Of a stretch of DNA of 64,000 bases, positions 34,280-42,930 are shown piece by piece. The DNA is from Accumulibacter appositus (lineage in GTDB: Bacteria; Pseudomonadota; Gammaproteobacteria; Burkholderiales; Rhodocyclaceae). Both the position numbers and the translations under genes were made by a program. The stretch is from assembly GCF_035440685.1 (NCBI RefSeq), contig NZ_DAORMW010000021.1, one strand, 5' to 3'. The notes beneath the pieces are model-generated. The model worked only from the letters and a program-made list of their open reading frames with translations, had not been told where the DNA came from and did no database searches. Positions within the stretch are counted from its first letter, which is position 1. The number at the start of each line of letters is the position of its first letter.

Positions 34280-37029
34280 TGAACAGCCGTGTCCTGCACG
34301 CCGTCACCGGTCGTCTGTCGCTGCGCCCGCCGCAGGAGGAATCTCTCAAACGCTTGGTTCGCGCGCTCGAAACCTCGCCTGACCTCTTGGGCCATGAGCG
34401 GGATATCGCCGCCGTTCTTTCCACGCTGAAGGCCGAGTTCCCCACGCTGGAGGACTTTGAGCGCGAGTTTCCCTCGCTGTGCTTCGCGCTGGCCACGGGC
34501 GTCGGCAAGACGCGGTTGATGGGCGCGTTCATCGCCTATTTGCATCTGGCGCATGGCATCAACAACTTCTTCGTGCTCGCGCCCAACCTGACCATCTACA
34601 ACAAGCTGATCACGGACTTCACACGCAACACGCCGAAGTACGTGTTCAAGGGCATTGCCGAGTTTGCGCAGCAGCCACCGCTGATCATCACCGGTGACAA
34701 CTACGACCAGACTGGCGCAGCGGTGGACGACCAACCGCAGGGTTTCGCCCACGACGTGCGCGTCAACATCTTCAACATCTCCAAGATCAACTCCGAAGTG
34801 CGCGGCGGCAAGGAGCCGCGCATCAAGCGGATGAAGGAAGTGCTGGGCGACAGCTACTTCAACCACTTGGCGAACCTGCCCGATCTGGTGCTGTTGATGG
34901 ACGAATCGCACCGCTACCGCGCCAGCGCGGGCGTGCGTGCCATCAACGAGCTGAAGCCGCTGTTCGGCCTGGAAGTAACGGCGACGCCGTTCGTCGAAAG
35001 CAGCAAGGGGCCGGTGCCGTTCAAGAACGTGGTGATGGACTACCCGCTGGCGCGGGCGATGGAGGATGGTTTCGTCAAGGAGCCTGCGGTTGTCACCCAA
35101 CGCAACTTCAAGGCCAGCGACCACACGCCGGAAGAAGTGGAGAAGACCAAGCTGGAAGACGGCGTGCGCTTGCACGAAACCACGAAGGTCGAGCTGCTCA
35201 CTTATGCCCGCGAGAACGGTGTCAAGCCGGTGAAGCCCTTCATGCTCGTCATCGCACGCGACACCACGCACGCTGCGAGTCTTTTGGCACTTCTGGAATC
35301 GGAAGCCTTCTACGAAGGGCGTTACGCGGGCAAGGTGATCCAGGTCGATTCCAGCCGCACCGGCGCGGAAGAGGAAGAGATGATTTCGCGCCTGCTGGCT
35401 GTGGAGAGTGTGGACGAGCCGACCGAGATCGTGATTCACGTCAACATGCTCAAGGAGGGCTGGGACGTGACCAACCTCTACACCATCGTGCCGCTGCGCG
35501 CCGCCAACGCGCGCACGCTGATCGAGCAGAGCATCGGGCGCGGCCTGCGCCTGCCTTATGGCAAGCGCACCGGCGTGGCGGCGGTGGATCGCCTGAACAT
35601 CGTTGCCCACGACAAGTTTCAGGAGATCATCGACGAGGCCAACCGTGGCGATTCGCCGATTCGCCTGAAGCAGATCATCCTCGACGTGCCCAGTGCCGAC
35701 GACAAGAAGGTAAGCGTGCAGGTCGGCTCCGGTGCTGCAGCGCGGCTTGGACTGGCGGATGCCGCGCCCGCAGTTGATCCAGCCTCGGCGGCTGCCTACT
35801 CTGACTCGGATGGTGGCGAGGCAAAACCCGCGCCGACGCCGGTGTTCACCACCGAGGCCGAGAAGCAAGCGGCGCGCGTGGTGATCGAAGTCATCGGCAA
35901 GCTGGAGACGCAGCGTGATCTAGTGCCGACCAGTGGCGCACTGCTCACGCCCGAGGTGCAGAAGGTCATTCAAGCGGAGGTGGCAGAACGCCTGAAGCCG
36001 ATGCAGGGCAACCTGCTGGCAGGCGCGGACGATGCGGCACCGGTGATTGATCTGACCAAAGTGGTAGCCAAGACCACCGAGATCGTGGTGCAACAGACTA
36101 TCGACATCCCGCGCATTGCCGTTGTACCCAAGGGTGAGGTCACGACCGGCTTTCGCCCGTTCTTGCTGGACGTGAGCCAGCTTCGCCTGCAACCGGGCGA
36201 GCGCGAGATCGTCGGCCAGATGCTGCGCACCAACGAACAATTTGCGCTGGCGGCGGAAATCGGCCTGAAAGAACAGCGCCCGGAGGACTACATCGTCCAC
36301 GCGCTGGTGGACTTCGACGACATCGACTACTTCACCCACGCCGACCTGCTCTATGACCTGGCGGGCCAGATGGTGCGGCACCTGCAGAGCTACCTCTCGG
36401 AATCCGAGGCGGTCAACGTGCTGAATGGGCAGCGCAAGACCATCGCAAAGGAAATCCACTCGCAGATGATGGCGCACTTCTTCGAGGAAGCGACCGAGTT
36501 CGAGGTGCAGGTCAGTCGCGGCTTCACGGAACTGAAAGCCTGCAACTACACCGCTACGGCGGGACAAGCCCCGCGCCATTTCCGCGAAACGGTGGAGGAC
36601 GTGGGCCGCATCAAGCAGATGCTGTTCGGCGGGTTCACCAAGTGCCTTTACCCATTGCAAAAGTTCGACTCGGACACCGAGCGCCGCTTCGCCGTCATCC
36701 TCGAACGCGACGCGAACAAGTGGTTCAAGCCCGCGAAGGGACAGTTCCAGATCTACTACAAGCTCGGCACCGAGCAGCCGGAGTACGTGCCGGATTTCGT
36801 GGTGGAAATGGATGCGTTCATCCTGCTGGCCGAGACCAAGAAGCGCGACGATCTGAAATCGGATGAAGTCGTCGCCAAGGCTGCGGCGGCATTGCGCTGG
36901 TGCAAATACGCTTCAGATCACGCCAGAAACGTCGGTGGCAAGCCGTGGAAATACATCCTGGTGCCACACGATGAAATCGCAGAGTCGAAGCGGCTGGCCG
37001 ATTTCCTGCGGTTCGAAGTGAAGGACTGA
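34279..37029 (+). CDS. Type III-like restriction helicase-nuclease (Res)
   Basis: This 916-residue protein has an SF2 translocase core (Walker A ATGVGKT 72-78; DESH box 208-211; motif VI region IEQSIGRGLRLPYG) and a C-terminal PD-(D/E)XK nuclease site P838-D839 ... E852-x-K854 in LLAETKK. That is the architecture of Res subunits of type III restriction enzymes; NCBI calls a similar clade BPTD_3080-type restriction endonuclease. The start codon shares its A with the mod stop, so Mod and Res are coupled. With Mod alone it could be an ordinary type III RM pair; what is unusual is the helicase, TrlF, AIPR and GHKL genes in the same operon. Confidence 0.9.
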   Translation: MNSRVLHAVTGRLSLRPPQEESLKRLVRALETSPDLLGHERDIAAVLSTLKAEFPTLEDFEREFPSLCFALATGVGKTRLMGAFIAYLHLAHGINNFFVLAPNLTIYNKLITDFTRNTPKYVFKGIAEFAQQPPLIITGDNYDQTGAAVDDQPQGFAHDVRVNIFNISKINSEVRGGKEPRIKRMKEVLGDSYFNHLANLPDLVLLMDESHRYRASAGVRAINELKPLFGLEVTATPFVESSKGPVPFKNVVMDYPLARAMEDGFVKEPAVVTQRNFKASDHTPEEVEKTKLEDGVRLHETTKVELLTYARENGVKPVKPFMLVIARDTTHAASLLALLESEAFYEGRYAGKVIQVDSSRTGAEEEEMISRLLAVESVDEPTEIVIHVNMLKEGWDVTNLYTIVPLRAANARTLIEQSIGRGLRLPYGKRTGVAAVDRLNIVAHDKFQEIIDEANRGDSPIRLKQIILDVPSADDKKVSVQVGSGAAARLGLADAAPAVDPASAAAYSDSDGGEAKPAPTPVFTTEAEKQAARVVIEVIGKLETQRDLVPTSGALLTPEVQKVIQAEVAERLKPMQGNLLAGADDAAPVIDLTKVVAKTTEIVVQQTIDIPRIAVVPKGEVTTGFRPFLLDVSQLRLQPGEREIVGQMLRTNEQFALAAEIGLKEQRPEDYIVHALVDFDDIDYFTHADLLYDLAGQMVRHLQSYLSESEAVNVLNGQRKTIAKEIHSQMMAHFFEEATEFEVQVSRGFTELKACNYTATAGQAPRHFRETVEDVGRIKQMLFGGFTKCLYPLQKFDSDTERRFAVILERDANKWFKPAKGQFQIYYKLGTEQPEYVPDFVVEMDAFILLAETKKRDDLKSDEVVAKAAAALRWCKYASDHARNVGGKPWKYILVPHDEIAESKRLADFLRFEVKD

Positions 37030-37046
37030 TTTGAAGGAGCGTTGAT

Positions 37047-38801
37047 ATGAGCCGTGCCCAGCTGCGTTTTCAGGTTGATTCCCGACTCGCCACATTGCTG
37101 AGTCAGGAATACCCGTCATCAGAGCGGGCGTTGAAGGAGCTCGTCGATAACGCGTGGGATGCCGACGCCGAGCACGTATCTGTCACTCTCCCGAAGCCAC
37201 TGAGCGGTGGCTCCATCGTCATTGAGGACGATGGAAGCGGTATGACCGAAGAGGAGCTGCGGCGGCATTATTTGGCCATTGCATCCGATCGCCGCTCACG
37301 GCGCGGAGAACGTACCGCCGGGAAGAGCCGCCCGGTCAAGGGCAGAAAAGGCATCGGCAAGTTTTCTGGCCTCATGGCGGCGGCCACCATGATGCTCGAA
37401 ACGCGTGCGCGCGGCCGCCTGTGCCGGATTTCGCTGCGCTTGGATGACCTTGCGCGCGTTGAAGATATCGAGCAGTTGGATATCAGCTTGCACAGCGAAC
37501 CGTGCGCGCCCGAACTCCACGGGACAACCATTACGCTCAACGACTTGCACCAGGGTTTGGCTTACCCGGATGCCAACCGCCTACGCCAGATCCTGTTACA
37601 GGATTACGGTCGGCAGGATGACTTCGCGATCACGGTTGACGACAAGCGTCTGGATGTTGACGACGTATCAGGGCGTTATGCAGAGCAGGATCAGTCCTTG
37701 CCAAATGTGGGCAAGGTGAAACTGCGGTTCTCTATCAGCGATGGCAAGTCAGGATTGCGTCAGCCTGGCATTACCTTGCGCGTGGATGGCAAGGCCGTGG
37801 GGCGGCCAGGATTCTTTGGCTTGGATCAACGGGATGACTTCCCGCGCAAGTTACTTCGCAAGCTCTACGGCGAAGTCGAGGCGGACGGACTGCGCGATCA
37901 CATCACTGCTGGTTGGGATGCTGCCGTTGAGAATAGTGAACTTTTGAAGGAGGTTGAGGCATACGTCCAGCCCATTCTCCGGGAGGCGTATGAGCAGCAG
38001 TACCGGCAAGAGATCCAGCTTGCACAGGCTCGACTGCAAAAAGCGATCCTTACTCGACTCTCAGCGCTGCCGGAACACAAAAGGGTTTTTGCAGATCGGG
38101 CGATCAAGAAAATCCTCGACAAGTATTACGGCGAACCGGAGAGCAAGGTCGAGCCGGTGGTGAATGTGTTGCTGGAGGCAATGGAACGATCCGATTACCG
38201 TATTCTTCTTGAGCACATTGCGGAAGCAACTTCGAGCGACGTTGCAGTGGTGGCCGAGCGGCTGGATGAGTTTGGCTTGGCAGAGATGGCATTCCTGGTT
38301 CAGCAAGCCGCAGCGCGCCAAGTTTTTCTTGATCAACTGGAACTGCTTGTTCGTGACGCAACAACTACCGAGGCCGTCTTGCACAAAGCCCTGGAACGTA
38401 ACTTGTGGGTGTTTGGTCCGGAGTATTCCCTGTTCAGCTCAAACAGCACATTGCGGCGACAAGTGGAAGATGTTCTTGGGAAGGTCTATACGGGAGACAA
38501 GGCCGACAAACGTCCTGACCTGCTTCTCAACGAGAATCTGAGCGGCAAGTACTTATTGATCGAATTCAAACGGCCAAGCCACGCGCTGAATCACGGTGAT
38601 TACGTACAGGCAATCGGCTATAGGCATGAACTGACAAAGTACGTTGGCTCTGCTGTTCAGGTTTTGTTGGTCGGTGGAGGCAGGTCTGCCGACTTTCCTA
38701 CTGGAAATCGTGAGCCGGATGTTGAGGAGCGAATCTTTGGACAGATCATCTCCACAGCACGGCGACAGATTGAGTGGCTGCTCCGGACGGAGAGCTCTTG
38801 A
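37047..38801 (+). CDS. GHKL ATPase fused to a PD-(D/E)XK nuclease-like domain
   Basis: The 584-residue protein starts with a Hsp90/MutL/histidine-kinase-type ATPase: N-box ELVDNAWDADA (31-41), DDGSGM (61-66) and the lid motif GRKGIGKFS (99-107). The C-terminal ~130 residues hold P490-D491 and E506-x-K508 (LLIEFKRP), a PD-(D/E)XK pattern like that in Shedu-type (DUF4263) nucleases. It begins 17 bp after res with GAAGGAG upstream and closes the island. GHKL domains often dimerise on ATP and clamp DNA, so a MutL-like gated nuclease is plausible. No kinase receiver partner is present. GC content is lower than in mod-flanking genes. Confidence 0.82.
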   Translation: MSRAQLRFQVDSRLATLLSQEYPSSERALKELVDNAWDADAEHVSVTLPKPLSGGSIVIEDDGSGMTEEELRRHYLAIASDRRSRRGERTAGKSRPVKGRKGIGKFSGLMAAATMMLETRARGRLCRISLRLDDLARVEDIEQLDISLHSEPCAPELHGTTITLNDLHQGLAYPDANRLRQILLQDYGRQDDFAITVDDKRLDVDDVSGRYAEQDQSLPNVGKVKLRFSISDGKSGLRQPGITLRVDGKAVGRPGFFGLDQRDDFPRKLLRKLYGEVEADGLRDHITAGWDAAVENSELLKEVEAYVQPILREAYEQQYRQEIQLAQARLQKAILTRLSALPEHKRVFADRAIKKILDKYYGEPESKVEPVVNVLLEAMERSDYRILLEHIAEATSSDVAVVAERLDEFGLAEMAFLVQQAAARQVFLDQLELLVRDATTTEAVLHKALERNLWVFGPEYSLFSSNSTLRRQVEDVLGKVYTGDKADKRPDLLLNENLSGKYLLIEFKRPSHALNHGDYVQAIGYRHELTKYVGSAVQVLLVGGGRSADFPTGNREPDVEERIFGQIISTARRQIEWLLRTESS

Positions 38802-38821
38802 TCTCTTTCGGTTCTAAATAT

Positions 38822-38845
38822 GCACCGAACGTCGATATTCGGTGC
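38822..38845. terminator. Stem-loop between convergent defence island and tra genes
   Basis: An 8 bp perfect stem GCACCGAA/TTCGGTGC with an 8-nt loop lies in the 53 bp between the GHKL stop (+) and the DUF4400 stop (-). There is no strong T-run on either strand, so it may be a weak bidirectional terminator. Confidence 0.45.
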
Positions 38846-38854
38846 TGTGTGTGG

Positions 38855-39604
38855 TTATAAGTACTTCTTGAAGCTACCCGCAGTCAGGCTCACGGCCAGT
38901 CCCAGCAAGGCGGCGCTGGGCAGCAGGATCAGCAGTGGATGCACCGAGATCGGCAAGGCCAGGTACGTGATCCACGGCAGCACGGCCAGCGGCATCAGGC
39001 TCGCCTTCGCGCGGTGGTAGATGAAGCCGGATTCCCGGCCCGCGCCGAACCGGCGCACGTCCCGCCGCACAAGACCGTCGATCAGGCCGACGAACGCCGC
39101 GGTGAAGATCAGCGGCAGCGTGAGCACCAGAACCAGCAGGCGCACCAGGAACGTGAGGGTGGTGAAGGCCGCGGCAATCAGGTAGTTCTCGGCCCAGACA
39201 TAGACCTGACTGATGTAGTAGCGGAAATTGAGCGTCTGCCCCTGGCTGGGCGTGCGCGCACGCTCGGCAGTCTGGCTCATACGCTCCAGCAGCCCCGAGC
39301 GCACGAAAACCCATTCGTAGCCGGTATCCACCAGTTCGTGCGCCGTGCGGCCCGGCTCCTGTACGACGACGCTGCGCGTGAAGTGGCTGGACAGATGCCC
39401 CAGCTCGTACTGCAACATCTGCTGGGAATGGCGCCAGCCCTGATCCTTCCAGAACAGGTGCATGCCGACGCACTCCATCACGATCGAGAACAGCAGCGAG
39501 CCGATCAGCACCCCGAGCAGCCGAAATGGCAGCGTTATCGTGCCGATAATCAAACCCCGACGGCGGTTCTGCTCTCGCTGGGTGGTGCTGGCCGCGTCGC
39601 TCAT
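38855..39604 (-). CDS. T4SS inner-membrane protein, TIGR03747 (DUF4400)
   Basis: The 249-residue protein has membrane segments at ~25-45, ~140-165 and ~205-240, with a helical periplasmic or cytoplasmic domain between (QGWRHSQQMLQYELGHLSSH). DUF4400 proteins accompany TraD in ICEs of this family and probably help couple TraD to the channel. Start overlaps the traD stop by 4 bp. It is the last tra gene before the defence island, and the next tra gene (RAQPRD) lies 14.5 kb further left. Confidence 0.85.
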   Translation of the reverse strand: MSDAASTTQREQNRRRGLIIGTITLPFRLLGVLIGSLLFSIVMECVGMHLFWKDQGWRHSQQMLQYELGHLSSHFTRSVVVQEPGRTAHELVDTGYEWVFVRSGLLERMSQTAERARTPSQGQTLNFRYYISQVYVWAENYLIAAAFTTLTFLVRLLVLVLTLPLIFTAAFVGLIDGLVRRDVRRFGAGRESGFIYHRAKASLMPLAVLPWITYLALPISVHPLLILLPSAALLGLAVSLTAGSFKKYL

Positions 39605-41787
39605 GGCGCTGCCTCGTCGCTATCCGTATCGCCTGCGCCAAAGGCGGCCGGTTCGGCTAGCGCGGCGTCATCCAGCAGATCATCAGGCAAGGCTGCGTCC
39701 TGCAATGCCGGGGCGCTGGTGAACTCCCACCACTGCGTCGCTTCGCTGTAGCTCTGGCGCATGTACCCGGCCAGTTGCTGCAAGTCTGCCGGCATCACCT
39801 CGTCCGGGTCCGGGGCCGGCAGCGGCATGCGCACTTTCCAAAGCTGGCCGCCCTGCAGCAGCGCGAAGCACTGGCCCTTGGGCAGGCCGACGACGTGCGA
39901 CGGCTCGATCATCGGCACGCTGGACATGCTGATGCGGTCCTGGGTGTTCGACGTGAAATCCGTCGCCCCGCGAATGTCGGAGCTGTCGGTCGCGCCGCTG
40001 ACGATGGTGGTGGTATAGACCTCGACCTTCGGCAGTTGCCGAGTCAGCAGTTCAGCGGTCGCGGTTTCGCGCACACGCAGCATGAACAGGTTGTTGAAGT
40101 TGCCGATCACCTGACCGGCCTTGGCGCGGTTGCCGATGCGGGCCTCGATGTCCGAGAGGGTCTGCGTGTACGCGGTGACCTGGAGGCCTGCGCCACCCCC
40201 CTTGTTGATCAATGGAATGAACTCGTCGCCCATCAACTCGTTGAATTCGTCGGCGTGGACATTGATGGGCACGCGCGCACCGGCCGATGCGCCCGGCAGG
40301 CCGTCGTCGATCCCGTGCTTGTAGATATGCCCGGCGACCGACACGAGATCGCTGAACATCGAGTTGCCGACCGCTGCGGCGACCTCGGCGTCGGAGAGTG
40401 CATCCAGGCCCACATAGACGATGGCCCTCTTACGGATGATCTGCATCCAATCGAAGATCGGGCGCGGGTCGGCCAGGTCGGAGTAGTTCGGGGCCAGGAG
40501 CTGCGCGATCTTGCCGCTGGTGAGCTTCTCCAGCAGCGGCAAGAGGCTGGCGACGATCTTGTCGAAATAGGTCTTGTCGTATCGGACAGCAGAGCGCAGA
40601 CCATCCAGCACCGGGTCATAGTTGCGTGCCTGCGAGAGGTACTGCTCCAGCGCCACCACGCGCTTCTCGCGCCCGATCATGTTGCGCGGGATGTTCTTTT
40701 CGTTGAGTTTGGCCTCGATCTGGACGATCACCTCCCAGGCCTTGGGCTCGGTCTTGGCGAAGTAGTGCTGGGCGTACTCGATGAACAGCGCGTCGATGTT
40801 GATGACGTGCCGCTGGATCAGCATGTAGTCCGGTCGCTGTCCCAGTTCCACCAGGGCGCGCGCGATGATGTTGACGAAGCGCCAGGCGAACTCGCGGAAC
40901 GCCGCGCTGTTGCCTTCGCCGGAAAGCTGCCCCGCGACGCGGGTGGCCACCTCGCTGATGCGGCCGAAGCGCCCCACGGCGTTGTAGCGCGCGGAAATGT
41001 CCGGCCAGCCCAAATGAAAGACGTAGAACTCGCCTTCGCGGCCCGCGCGCTTGGCCTCGACGTACATCCTCTTCAGGAGATCGGCATCGCCCTTGGGGTC
41101 AATGACGATCACCACCTCGTGCTCGCCCGCGGCGTTCACGCGCCGGATGTCCTGGGTCACGAACAGTTCGGCCAGCCGGGTCTTGCCGACGCGCGTGGTG
41201 CCCAGCACCAGCGAGTGACCGACGCGCTCGCCGAGCGGCAAGCTGACGTCCACCTCGTCGGGCTCGATGCCGTGCAGACGGGGCAAGCCGCCCACGGGCG
41301 GAAGCGGCTGCACCGGGTTGAAAGGCACGTCCCAGCCGGTAAGCGCGGACAGCCCAGACAGCGGGAACGGCGCGAACTCCAATCGTTCTTCCAGCCGTCG
41401 AGCCAGCCGGTAGGCCGGCGTCGGCTCGACGTAGCGGCGGAACTCCGGCCGGTACGTCTGCATCAGCCTATGGGTGTGCTTCTGCTCCCACAGGAAACCG
41501 CGCCCCACGAACAGCCGCTGCTGGCTGACCGGCACGTCCTTGCTGGTCATCACGTAGCGCGGCAGGCGGCGGATGTTGCGCCGGTAGCGCAGGATGACGC
41601 GGGCATCGCGGTAGCGGATCGCGCCGTAGGCGCCGAACGCCAGCGCGCTGCCGACGCCCATGGACGGGCTCAGCGCGAGCGACCATGGGGCCACCAGGGA
41701 CAGAAACGCGGCGCCCGCGCATGCGGCAACGGTGTATAGCTCCACCGCTGGGCGAAGCAGTACCTCGACCGGCTGTTTCCCCGACAT
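39601..41787 (-). CDS. traD: Type IV coupling protein TraD, TIGR03743
   Basis: The 728-residue protein brings the relaxase-DNA complex to the T4SS. Two N-terminal membrane segments (~17-36 and ~40-58) precede a VirD4/TraD ATPase domain with Walker A GTTRVGKT (196-203), a Walker B-like NVHADEFNEL segment near residue 510, and the VTAYTQTLSDIEAR sensor region. The C-terminus (~690-728) is acidic, as often seen for relaxosome contact. The 4 bp overlap with the DUF4400 gene shows they are one unit. Confidence 0.92.
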   Translation of the reverse strand: MSGKQPVEVLLRPAVELYTVAACAGAAFLSLVAPWSLALSPSMGVGSALAFGAYGAIRYRDARVILRYRRNIRRLPRYVMTSKDVPVSQQRLFVGRGFLWEQKHTHRLMQTYRPEFRRYVEPTPAYRLARRLEERLEFAPFPLSGLSALTGWDVPFNPVQPLPPVGGLPRLHGIEPDEVDVSLPLGERVGHSLVLGTTRVGKTRLAELFVTQDIRRVNAAGEHEVVIVIDPKGDADLLKRMYVEAKRAGREGEFYVFHLGWPDISARYNAVGRFGRISEVATRVAGQLSGEGNSAAFREFAWRFVNIIARALVELGQRPDYMLIQRHVINIDALFIEYAQHYFAKTEPKAWEVIVQIEAKLNEKNIPRNMIGREKRVVALEQYLSQARNYDPVLDGLRSAVRYDKTYFDKIVASLLPLLEKLTSGKIAQLLAPNYSDLADPRPIFDWMQIIRKRAIVYVGLDALSDAEVAAAVGNSMFSDLVSVAGHIYKHGIDDGLPGASAGARVPINVHADEFNELMGDEFIPLINKGGGAGLQVTAYTQTLSDIEARIGNRAKAGQVIGNFNNLFMLRVRETATAELLTRQLPKVEVYTTTIVSGATDSSDIRGATDFTSNTQDRISMSSVPMIEPSHVVGLPKGQCFALLQGGQLWKVRMPLPAPDPDEVMPADLQQLAGYMRQSYSEATQWWEFTSAPALQDAALPDDLLDDAALAEPAAFGAGDTDSDEAAP

Positions 41788-41791
41788 GGCT

Positions 41792-42322
41792 TCATTGCTC
41801 GATGCCGGTGGCCGTGATCAGCGCCGGGTAGTGCCGCAAGCCGAGGCGCTCGGCCAGGTCGTCGCCGGACGCGGGCGCGAGGGGTACACCGGGCACCAGT
41901 GCGCGCAGCCGCGCCAGGCCCTGCATGGTCTCGACGTTGACCACCAGGCCGACCGCGCCACGCTCGCGCAGCGCGGTCGCCTGGCGGCGAAGCCAGGCAT
42001 GGGACGCCTCGTCGTCGCCGACGACCACGAAAGGACGCAGGCCCGGGGCCTCGATGACCCGCCGCGCGACGGTGCCGGGCGTGAGCTTGGCGCTGCGCAC
42101 CGGCAGCATCGCGGCCTCGTCCGCCGGCGTGGCGGGAACCTGGGGTGTCGGGATCGGCGGNNNNNNNNNNNNNNNNNNNNNNNNNNNNNNNNNNNNNNNC
42201 GGCAGCGCCGACGCGCCGCCGCGGTCTTCGACCACGATCAGCGGCTCGCCGGCAAGCGAGGCCAGCGGCAAGCCTGCCAGCAGTACGAGCAGGCCCCGCA
42301 AGGCCAGATGGGATGTCGTCAT
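41792..42322 (-). CDS. ICE protein TIGR03765 (PFL_4695)-like, with assembly gap
   Basis: The ~176-residue periplasmic protein has a signal peptide (to ~residue 24, ASLAG) and a C-terminal domain with PFVVVGDDEASHAWL and GLRHYPALITATGIEQ, the pattern of the PFL_4695 family. A run of 39 N (42161-42199) interrupts a Pro/Gly/Ala-rich linker after residue ~41, so 13 residues are unknown and the true length may differ. The frame is open on both sides of the gap, which suggests the gene is intact. It overlaps the transglycosylase stop by 4 bp. Confidence 0.8.
   Translation of the reverse strand: MTTSHLALRGLLVLLAGLPLASLAGEPLIVVEDRGGASALPXXXXXXXXXXXXXPPIPTPQVPATPADEAAMLPVRSAKLTPGTVARRVIEAPGLRPFVVVGDDEASHAWLRRQATALRERGAVGLVVNVETMQGLARLRALVPGVPLAPASGDDLAERLGLRHYPALITATGIEQ
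42161..42199. other. Run of 39 undetermined bases
   Basis: All bases are N. The flanks are GC-rich and low in complexity (GGCGG before, CGGCAGCG after), so the gap probably hides a short repeat in the linker of the PFL_4695-like gene. Confidence 0.95.
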
Positions 42323-42930
42323 GGGGATGTCTCCTGGCGTGCGGCGAGAACCGCGGCGGTTGCGCGCGCGCCCTGTACGCGGGCAAGGTGGCGCGACACG
42401 CTGCGGCGATAGCGGGCGGCGGGCTCACCGCCCGCAGGACGGTGATAGCGGCCGATCGCGAGCAACCAGTCCTCGCCGGGGGTGTGCTGCTCGCGCAGGA
42501 TCTCGGCGGCGATGGCGAGGTTGCGGTACGGGTCCAGCAGGTCGCACGCGGTGGCGTAGCGCTGCTGGTGGTAGCCGAGGTTGATCTGGCCCAGACCCGC
42601 GTCGATGCGCGTGTGCGGCGTGGAGCGCATCGCCCGCTGCAAGCCCGCGCAGGCGTCGGCGCGGGTCGCATAGCGGCGCGACTGGCCGGCGACGTTGAGC
42701 GACCACGGCCACGGGACGATGCGCCCATTGCGGCGGATGCCGCTCTCCTGCAAGGCCACGGCGTAGAGCACCGTCGAGGGGATGCCTGCGCGCTGCGCGG
42801 CGAGCTGGTAGGCCGGCGGCGGAACCTCCTGGGCCTGGGCCTGGGCGACGCAGGCGCCCAGGCCGGCGGCGAGCGTCAGTGCGCGCAAGAACTGCGAAAC
42901 AGAGGTGGCGACTACGGCTGGCGCTGCCAT
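42319..42930 (-). CDS. Lytic transglycosylase (SLT-type) of the transfer system
   Basis: This 203-residue enzyme opens peptidoglycan for the transfer channel. After a signal peptide (~residues 12-34) comes an SLT/LT domain with the catalytic Glu in VALQESGI (E62), then AGLGQINLGYH and LLDPYRNLAIAAEIL, the usual Goose-lysozyme-like pattern. Start 42930 opens the signal peptide and overlaps the PFL_4693-like gene by 19 bp. Its place after that gene is conserved in this ICE type. Confidence 0.9.
   Translation of the reverse strand: MAAPAVVATSVSQFLRALTLAAGLGACVAQAQAQEVPPPAYQLAAQRAGIPSTVLYAVALQESGIRRNGRIVPWPWSLNVAGQSRRYATRADACAGLQRAMRSTPHTRIDAGLGQINLGYHQQRYATACDLLDPYRNLAIAAEILREQHTPGEDWLLAIGRYHRPAGGEPAARYRRSVSRHLARVQGARATAAVLAARQETSP

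Noticed and set aside
39775..41739. 654-codon + strand frame opposite traD
   Set aside because: It is antisense to a gene with clear ATPase motifs and shows no family or start signal.
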